Part shown: in pieces, positions 56,737 through 64,000 of the stretch
Layout of the letters: every line of letters starts with the position of its first letter
How positions within the stretch are numbered: the stretch's first letter is position 1
NCBI GenBank assembly: GCA_022578965.1
Contig: MU400524.1
Coordinates: 186,001 to 250,000 of the forward strand
DNA length: 64,000 nucleotides
Source: Xylaria sp. FL1777
Lineage: Eukaryota > Ascomycota > Sordariomycetes > Xylariales > Xylariaceae
Direction of reading: 5' to 3'
Program-made: the position numbers and the translations under genes
The notes under the pieces: model-generated
The model's database searches: none
Told to the model about the DNA's origin: nothing
Seen by the model: the letters and a program-made list of their open reading frames with translations, nothing else

Positions 56737-59117
56737 TCACAGATTCTTCTCGTCAACTGTGGCTGAATCATTCTTCGAAGGAGCATCTGAACTAGGAGGG
56801 CGCTTATCATCATGCGCGACCATCTCGGCATGAATGGTCTTCGGATGTTTCCTACCCGAGAGATCCAAGAAGATAGATTTGACTGTGTGAACGAGAGTAT
56901 GTCGCCCTTCGAATACAGGAAACAATCCCACAGCGCCCAAGGATATGAATATCCAAATAATACCAACCGTCACCCATCCCGTGAAGAAAGGTTTAGAGAA
57001 GACGTACGACGAGCCGTATAAGGGGAATGGCCATAGAATCAGGAAAGCTACCGTCATTCCGACAGTCGTCCACTTGGATATTTTGCTCGCACGCAAAAGC
57101 TTTGTCTGCTCTATTTCGAATTCGTCGTTCGTCTCGACACGTCTACTTGTTGTAGTTTGTTCGAGGTCGACACTATCTTCCACCAATTCACGGTCATCTG
57201 CTCTGCGAATCTGCATCATAGACTTCCAGTCATATTTATCCTAACAGAGTTTTAATCAGTATCGATCATCAGCATAGGCGCGAGCGAGCAGAGACGACTT
57301 ACCAAGCCAAATATCAAGGTGAAGATGGGGATTAGTAGTACCGGAGACAGCAGTGCAGTTACTAGATGTGTCAGCTCATTTTGGCAATAAGGGGCGAATC
57401 GGTATATCTTACCATTGCCAGCAAGCATGGGGTAATTTGAACCAGTACAAGCAACATCAAGAGAACCACATGTCTTCGAAGAAGTGACAAGCCACGCGAT
57501 CAAAGCGAATGCGAGACCAAGCGGGGGAGATAGGGCGGCGGCCCATTTATTCTGTCCTGACCACACAAGTGTCAAAGTGGCGGGCACAACTGCAGATGAG
57601 ATGATACATCCCATCAACAAGTAGAGATAGCCCATAGAGATACCGGCGTACCACAATCCCACGGAAAAAGTCGATATGAACACCGCATACACACAAACGA
57701 TGACGTGAGACATGTAAATGAGACGCTTGCCGCTGGCCTCAGGCTTGAAGTAAGTCCGGTATAAGTCGTACGTGAAGATCGAGGACACTGCGATAAGTTC
57801 AGACGAAGTAGCAGAGGTGACAGCGAGGAAAACAATCAATAGAGTCCCTATCGCGCCTCCACGACCAAGCAGTGCCACAGCAGCGTAAGGGAGAACCAAC
57901 CCCGATGAGATTTCTTCTTCCGACATCCTATTAGGGTACGTTGGGAATGCAGGCGTGTTCTCCAACGCGAGGGCAGATAATCCCATCGTAGTAGCAGTCA
58001 ACCAAGGAATCGCAAACCAGGAGAGGCCACCCAAGATATAACCTGGAAGAGCATGAACCGGCGATGCAGCAATTGCTTTGTTATAGTAGCCGTTGTCAAG
58101 AAACACCGTTCCGAAATTGCCCACTATGTTGATAACGAAGAAGATGACTCCTTCCGTCGAGCCTAAAGACTAGAAGTTAGAAACATTCAGTAGTCAGGAG
58201 AGAAAAGGAGTTATCGATGAACTACTTACGCATGGTCAGATAGCTTCCTTGGGCATTTCCATCAATAGGATGTACGGCAGCCGCTTCAACCAGGCGGTCA
58301 TACACAGCAGAAGGCGATCCAAGAACATCAGAGGTAGCATATGCCGTGAGGGAGAAGACGATGATGATTATCAGCAAGATAAACGTGTGAATCCAGTCTG
58401 TTAGAATAGTAGCCTTTAATCCGCCCACCATTGTATACGCGACAACGCCAACAGGCAAAAGATATATAGCAGCAATGGTATGCATCCCGGTGAGAGCGTT
58501 TACAGTGGCTGAACCGCCTACAATAAGCATCAAGGTAACCAGGATATTCGTGACGAGTCCGAAGACCATGAACACGAGATGGGCAATAGTGCCATATCTG
58601 GCCTTGATGCTATATCAGTCGATATCTATCAGTCTCCAAGAGCCATCCCATGTATTATACAAGAAAGGCACTTACACTTCAAGGAAAGTATGCGCATTAG
58701 GTGCTCGTCTCTTCAACTCGATAGCCAGAGTAGCGAAAAGGAGAATCTGAACCGTAGCTCCGGACGCATACCAGAACGGCCCGGATACTCCGTATCTGTA
58801 ACATACCCCTGAAGATTGAAGGAGAGTGGCTGCCCAAGTCCAAGAAGATACGACTGCAGAGCCCACGAGACCACTTTTCACGGTTCGCCCAGCTGTGTTG
58901 AACATCTCTGAAGTTTGGAGTTCCGAATTATATCGCTTAAGGACGACAGTGACGAGAATCTAAGCCCGGTGATTAGGCGGCCGTCCTCCTAAGCTCGGAT
59001 AAGCGAGCAGCCATTACTTACCATGCCTAAGGCAAAGAGGGTTCCTAACCCGAGAACGATTCCATACCCAACTCCGGCCCCAAGAGGTGTAGTCGCCTTG
59101 GTCCCCTCCATGGTCAT
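56737..59117 (-). CDS. Urea/sodium solute symporter (DUR3-like)
   Basis: Six exons, complement(56737..57240, 57303..57361, 57413..58162, 58230..58609, 58676..58959, 59022..59117), encode 690 residues from MTMEGTK; an alternative start two codons later (59111) is possible. About 15 membrane helices. Family blocks include [22 protein letters not shown] and [16 protein letters not shown], then [45 protein letters not shown], and [27 protein letters not shown]. These match yeast DUR3-type high-affinity urea transporters (SSS family), which may also carry polyamines. The 59-nt fifth exon encodes part of a helix. Several GATA-type sites lie upstream of the start. Plasma membrane. Confidence 0.93.
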
Positions 59118-61388
59118 TATGAGATCCCCCTTCCGTACGTGCGAAAGGAGGGTCAAATGTTGAAGTACGGCAAGATACTAGCTATGAGCAATAGAGTGCA
59201 CAGTGTACGAAGGGACAGATTCAATCGGTATCTTGTGGCGAACCTTGTATTTATGAATAACAGATCTAGAGATAGCCGTGCAAGGGAAGAACTTCAGACG
59301 AACAACTCAAATCATCCCCCACTAAGACCAAGACATGGGCATTCCACCACAATATGCACAAAACGCCCACTTCCCTTAGTCTTGATAGGCATTGGCTGTC
59401 CTTGTAGGTATCGACAGACGCCATTGTAGACTGGGCTGAAACCTACATGCTCGTGGGGCAGAATCTTAACCTGTGCTGCTGAGATCGAAGCCCGAGCATC
59501 TGGATTGGTCGATAAGACATGGTTTGGGGTTGCATGGGTGATGCAGCGCAACCTTGATAAGGCACGATGTCAATCAAGACCTCATGTCGGTCGAGGGGTT
59601 GAATACCATACCACAACGATGTCATCCACAGCACATGTTCGTTCATACGTGAGTAAGTCACGAGTCCGTTACGTTACCAGCAATCCGACATCAATATTAT
59701 CTTGCATGTCTAGGACAATGTTGTTAATGGCCGGTTTCACAATATGTTTTTAACAGTCAGAAGAATGTAACACACCGTATCCTCAAAAATAATAACCGGC
59801 ACCTATCTTTTGAAAGGCAGTTGATTAAGCGGTGGTTAGATCGATCAATTCCATGACCGGTAGACAACATGTAAGCAGAAACCAGCCAATCACGGGCTCC
59901 CTGTTGTTGGAAAAGCATAGATAAGGAATTGGATTCGCGCAAGACTAGGTTTCTGGGATTGAACTAAGTAGGACATGCGGGGATGTTGTTATCAGCCATT
60001 TATCAGGATGATTACTTAATTGATCTCGTCAGTTCGACAGTCGTCGTGGGGTCGGAATCTATGTAACTCTCGACCGCTCCGGTGAAGTCCTATATCGGTT
60101 GTGATCTCGGCTGCTTCCGCCCGTCGATTAAATATCCTAGGCTAGGTACCATTCTCACCTGAGGGTACATAGTAAATGGTGATGTTATCAGACTTCGACT
60201 AACAAAACAGGCGCCCGCTATCAGCAGCCTAACCACTCCCTGGGGCCAAAGGCAGAATAGAGGGAAGAGGTTCGTTCGTATTAACATTCGTTTGGTCTTC
60301 AAGGGTGTTTTCGGCGGCTATAGTCAGCGTCACCGATGTCTTCGTTCCTATAGTATTGTACGGAAGGTCGTCGTACGACTGAAAGGTATGGGTTGCAGGT
60401 CTCATTGTTCAATAGGGAATATCTCAAAGAAGCTATTCAGCACTCTCTATCTAAGACGTATTGATCTGCTTCAAAGGGGATCAAAATGTCCTTCGTTAGA
60501 TTGAGTCTACGATGTTGAACTTGCTAAGCTACTCAGATCATCCTTCATGGTGGGGGTCGGCGGCAGCCGCGGATTTCTTCTCTGCTCTTTCACATAGGTC
60601 CTAGCTTGGTCATTGAATTCAAAGTCATAACTTGAACATCTACAGGCAAATTAGTAAAGAGCCGAGATTTAGTCGGTGGTGTAAACGATTCAAAAGAGGA
60701 GTGTTACTGAATTCTCATACGCACCCTGTCGCAGATAAGCTATCGATGGGCGTGGAGCTGAGAGAATGCCAACCTTCGCAGACTTGGCGGCCGCTTTGAT
60801 AAGGATTGAATAATTTTGATCAATAATGAATTCATGATTAAATGAGTGAGATTGAAGACGTAGAGAAGATGGAAGATGTAGAAGAGGTAGAAGATGGAGC
60901 AGAGATAGAGAGATGGAAGAACTGTGAGGTAGAAATATGAAGAGCATCCAAGTAGTCAACATAGGAACCACGGTGATGGCTCACTGCCTTGGTCTTCCTG
61001 GTACCTATCTACCTTCTCACAAGAATTTCTGACGAAGAGAGTGACGTAGCTTGACCTAAACTCAAAAGAAGCGGCAAGAGCAGTAGACTAGGAAATCGTC
61101 GAGTATGAGATGACCCTCGCGCAAGAGGGCGTCAGGCTTAAGCTATTATGACGGTACCTCGATCTATTCTCATATTTCCCTCATGTCATTGATCGATCCA
61201 TCTCCGCCGCATTTTCTTCTTCGAAGCCCTCTAATCTAAGGGTTGAGTGTCAGGATAGACTAGTTCATCGGGCTCTTACTTGCTAAGCTCTATACGGCGA
61301 CTGATAGTCACGGATTGTCCCAGCAGGCAACTCCTCAGTAGTTCAGCTTGTGAATACGAAGCGCGAACGCCAGCAGTCCACCGTCATA
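59118..61388. other. Intergenic, promoter of the symporter and 3' flank of GH105
   Basis: No gene recognised in 2.3 kb. Near the symporter start, HGATAR-type GATA sites occur at 59270-59275, 59383-59388, 59510-59515 and 59555-59560. The apparent 93-codon frame at 60690-60971 is a low-complexity reading of a GAGA/CTTC-rich tract. Confidence 0.5.
59270..59560. promoter_or_regulatory. Cluster of GATA-factor sites upstream of the urea symporter
   Basis: AGATAG, TGATAG, CGATAA and TGATAA on the plus strand within 450 bp of the ATG, more than expected by chance. AreA/NIT2-type GATA factors activate nitrogen-source transporters under nitrogen limitation. Binding is inferred. Confidence 0.45.
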
Positions 61389-62507
61389 TCATATGAAGAC
61401 CCGTAAGAACTCAACCAAAGCCATTATAGCCATGGCCTGCCCATATGGCATGCTAGTGATTGGAATATCCTTATAATGCTGCAAATCACGCCCCATCCCA
61501 GTTCCAAACGACGTATTCAGCAATTCACCATCAGCATCGATATTATCCAAGACCCCTCTTATAGCCTTGAGCGCAATCCCCTCATATTCTTTCCCAATGT
61601 ACTTCTTCCGCTGCGCCTTCAAAATCCCAAAGGCGAAGCCTGCCGTGGCGCTTGCCTCTATATAAGAGCCTTCGTCCTCGGGGTGATCCAGAAGCGTACG
61701 CCACAGACCTGACGGCGTTTGCAGATTCTTCAGCGCCTCGCACTGCGCGTTCAGCGTGTCGATGAGATGTATCTGGATAGGGTCGTTTGATGGGAAGTCC
61801 AGCAATTCGAGGAAGTCCGGGATGACGATCGTGAGCCATGCATTGCCTCGCGCCCATCTCGCGTTCGCAAAGTTGTGGCCGCTCTCGTGGAATGTCCAGC
61901 CGTGGAAGAACAGGCCCGTCTTCGTGTCAAACAGGTACTTGATGTGAATCAGGAACTGCCGCTTCGCCTCCTCGACGTAATGCGGCCTGTTGAGAAGCTT
62001 GCCGATCTTGGCGAGCGGCATGACGGTCATCATGAGCGTGTCGTCCCACAGCTGCTGGTCGTTCTCTTCGAGATACGTGATGTGTTGCATGCCGCCGTAC
62101 TTGGTTCGTTCTAGGTCGTGATACGCCCATTCTGCCCAGCTATCTAACCAGGGCAGGTAGGTGATGTTCCCTGTCTTCTCGAAGACGGCAGCACCTGTTA
62201 GAAAGACGGCCATAGTGTTTATATTTTTGGTCGTGCCACCAGCGGCGAACCGGTTTGTGAACCAATCCTCAATGATCTTCAAGTACTTCTCATCCCCTGT
62301 CAGAGAGTAGTAAGCCCAGATACCGTTCAGACCGATCCCGTGCGTCCATTCCCAATCGTTCCACCCCTTTGTATCAATGACACGGCCATCTGCCAGCGTC
62401 ATCAAGAATTCTCCCGACTTGTCCTTGATATTAACCAACCCATCGATCAAGAGCTTGATCTTGTCATGGATATCACTTGATTTAAAACCGTGAGCTTGTG
62501 CAGGCAT
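61389..62507 (-). CDS. GH105 unsaturated rhamnogalacturonyl hydrolase
   Basis: Single exon, 372 residues. An (alpha/alpha)6-barrel sequence with WNDWEWTHGIGLNGIWAYY (49-67), the acidic pair D155-D156 (QQLWDDTLMM), YEVEEAKRQFL-like helices, HESGHNFANARWARGNAWLTI (conserved RGNAW), and SYIEASATAGFAFGI. These are the hallmarks of YteR/RhiN-type GH105 enzymes, which use an acid to hydrate the double bond of unsaturated galacturonyl-rhamnose made by rhamnogalacturonan lyases. There is no signal peptide, so it works inside the cell on imported oligomers. The neighbouring MFS transporter on the other strand could import such products. Confidence 0.93.
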   Translation of the reverse strand: MPAQAHGFKSSDIHDKIKLLIDGLVNIKDKSGEFLMTLADGRVIDTKGWNDWEWTHGIGLNGIWAYYSLTGDEKYLKIIEDWFTNRFAAGGTTKNINTMAVFLTGAAVFEKTGNITYLPWLDSWAEWAYHDLERTKYGGMQHITYLEENDQQLWDDTLMMTVMPLAKIGKLLNRPHYVEEAKRQFLIHIKYLFDTKTGLFFHGWTFHESGHNFANARWARGNAWLTIVIPDFLELLDFPSNDPIQIHLIDTLNAQCEALKNLQTPSGLWRTLLDHPEDEGSYIEASATAGFAFGILKAQRKKYIGKEYEGIALKAIRGVLDNIDADGELLNTSFGTGMGRDLQHYKDIPITSMPYGQAMAIMALVEFLRVFI

Positions 62508-63573
62508 TCTGTAAAGATGTGATCAAATTGTTCGTATTGTCAAAGCGACGGTATATCATAGTTCGTCCTTCAATCCAAGCTTTAGTAAACGGCTTTCGAA
62601 AATAGCCGAGTTAATGTTTTATCCTAGCATACGACATACTGTACTACACTTATCGTCGATCTCCATCGCTATCATCGTAATAGGCCTATGATGCTGAGCA
62701 TTGCCAAGATACTGCGCTCGTGGAGGACAGACTGGGGCGAACATCTACTACGTAAGTCTCCATCAACCCCGCGTTTTGTACACGACGGAAACCCACTATG
62801 AGGGTTGGGAGTATTGAATTCCCGATGATCTTTGGTGGATAATCCTGATTGAGGTTAGGAATATTAGGTTGTTCGGACAGTAATATACCGAGCACCCTGT
62901 TCGAAGGCTGGGGTATTGAGGAGCGAACCCGAAGATGGACCTTACCAAGGTGAGGTTCGCTAACCCTCAAGGTCCGTAGATTGATTCAATATCTAGTTGG
63001 GTTCGAGATGTTTGTGGAGAAAGCTGAGCTGTCGCCCCTTCGGTGTATCGGCTCAACATCCCATCGGTACTGATCCCATGTAGACATTACCTTTGTGGCA
63101 AGCTGACGTGCCCCAGAACCCCAGGTCAGACCCAGGTTACTGTCCAAGTCAACACATACAGCAGTATAGATTTCCCCGCTCCCCAGGCTCTGAACGAGGT
63201 GGAGATCTAGGCGAATATACCACTGACATGAGGCTAGCCAAACGGTTACATTGCGCCTGCAGGTGTTCATCGAGTTGGGATAGCATGGCACTATGTGCTG
63301 ATCTTTTCATAGTATGACCTATCTGGTCTTTCACAAGGTAAGACGTATTTAAACCCTGTCACTACCAAACTGCTACCCTGGGATAATTCAGGTGAGGTAT
63401 CCGGAGACCATGATTAGGGATTGATAAGATTCTATTACATAAAGAACTTTGGCAGCCGGTCTCGTCTGGTTTTTGTATCAGTTTCTTTCTATCATCGGTC
63501 AACCTTAAAAGCTTGTCATCTTCAGGTCCGTAAGTAGCTCTATCGCAAATACAGTTCCTAAAGAGTCGTCACG
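62508..63573. promoter_or_regulatory. Divergent promoter region GH105 / MFS transporter
   Basis: A 1066-bp gap between outward-facing starts. No recognised coding or RNA feature. Co-regulation of the pair is possible, but no site was matched. Confidence 0.4.
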
Positions 63574-64000
63574 ATGTCGACGACGGCGACGCAGAAAAAT
63601 GAAGAAGCAGCTATCGAATCGATGATCGAAACTCGTCGGACTTTATCCGCCACAGATGATGTTGAGCTGAAGGGAGACCACACACAAGTCGACAGAGTAG
63701 ACAAGGAGATTGCCAAATATGCCTCGCAAGGCCGAATTGATATCACCCCCGAGGAAAATGTGAGACTTCGAAGGTTAATTGATCGTCGGGTCTTGGTGGT
63801 CATGATTTGCACTTACTTCCTCCAAGCTATCGATAAAGGCACACTCTCATTCGCATCAATCATGGGTCTCCCTAAAGACACTGGCTTATTGACACCCGAA
63901 GGACACATAAGCCAACTCTACAGCTGGTTAACAACCACCATATACATCGCCATATTGGTGGTAGAATATCCCCAGGTGTGTACAAAGTTTCGGTGATACT
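63574..64000 (+). CDS. MFS transporter, allantoate-permease (Dal5)-like, 5' part only
   Basis: Exon 1 is 63574..63975 (134 codons); a GTGTGT donor follows at 63976 and the gene runs off the window. A cytosolic N-terminus with VDKEIAKYASQG and TPEENVRLRRLIDRRVLVVMI leads into the first helix: TYFLQAIDKGTLSFASIMGLPKDTGL. The second helix begins LYSWLTTTIYIAILVVEYPQ. This is the anion:cation symporter (Dal5) pattern; the family moves allantoate, vitamins, rhamnogalacturonan products and other organic anions. It is divergent from GH105, which makes a sugar-acid oligomer substrate a reasonable guess. The rest of the gene is not visible. Confidence 0.85.

Noticed and set aside
60690..60971. 93-codon Leu/Ser-rich frame
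   Set aside because: Translation of a purine/pyrimidine-biased repeat tract; no start context or domain.
1..64000. tRNA, rRNA or CRISPR features
   Set aside because: I scanned for tRNA B-box sequences and regularly spaced repeats by eye and saw none; this was not exhaustive.

Overview
The window is nuclear DNA from a filamentous ascomycete (Pezizomycotina, probably a plant-associated Sordariomycete; the exact taxon cannot be read from the sequence). Genes carry many short GT-AG introns (about 47-160 nt) with CTAAC-like branch points. There are Zn2Cys6 regulators, long intergenic gaps, and families typical of moulds: UstY/DUF3328, fungal rhodopsin-like membrane proteins, IDO, DUR3 and many glycoside hydrolases. 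No tRNA, rRNA or CRISPR array was recognised. Exon limits below were read by hand from reading frame and splice consensus.

Left part (1.4-10.1 kb): the most interesting region. A 58-residue precursor-like peptide (signal peptide, one KR Kex2 site, acidic linker, C-terminal Tyr/Trp-rich segment) lies on the minus strand at 1462-1702. It is split by a probable GC-AG intron, so it does not show as one open frame. It is divergent from a UstY-family gene (2531-3563), followed by a second, tail-to-tail UstY gene (3766-4601), a seven-helix rhodopsin-like membrane protein (5357-6716) and a family 2 O-methyltransferase (8561-10123). A small secreted Kex2-type peptide beside two UstY oxidases is the signature of a fungal ribosomal peptide (dikaritin-type) cluster. 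Here the precursor has one candidate core instead of tandem repeats.

Middle part (10.7-34.8 kb): a flavin-reductase-like protein, an aquaporin, an SDR and an alpha/beta hydrolase. Then comes a divergent GH28/GH78 pair (pectin/rhamnogalacturonan and alpha-L-rhamnosidase), a PD-(D/E)XK-like unknown, a 238-bp Tc1/mariner-type MITE next to an unknown 216-residue protein, a broken LysM gene, a GNAT acetyltransferase and a secreted GH2 beta-galactosidase-type enzyme.

Right part (35.3-64 kb): a Zn2Cys6 regulator divergent from an NAD(P)-binding protein; an indoleamine 2,3-dioxygenase followed by a second Zn2Cys6 regulator; an MFS transporter; a copper amine oxidase; a membrane-anchored GH3 beta-glucosidase convergent with a DUR3-type urea/sodium symporter; a GH105 unsaturated rhamnogalacturonyl hydrolase; and the start of an allantoate-permease-like MFS transporter cut by the window edge. 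GH28, GH78, GH2 and GH105 together could strip rhamnogalacturonan I, although they are dispersed over about 43 kb and do not form a tight cluster.
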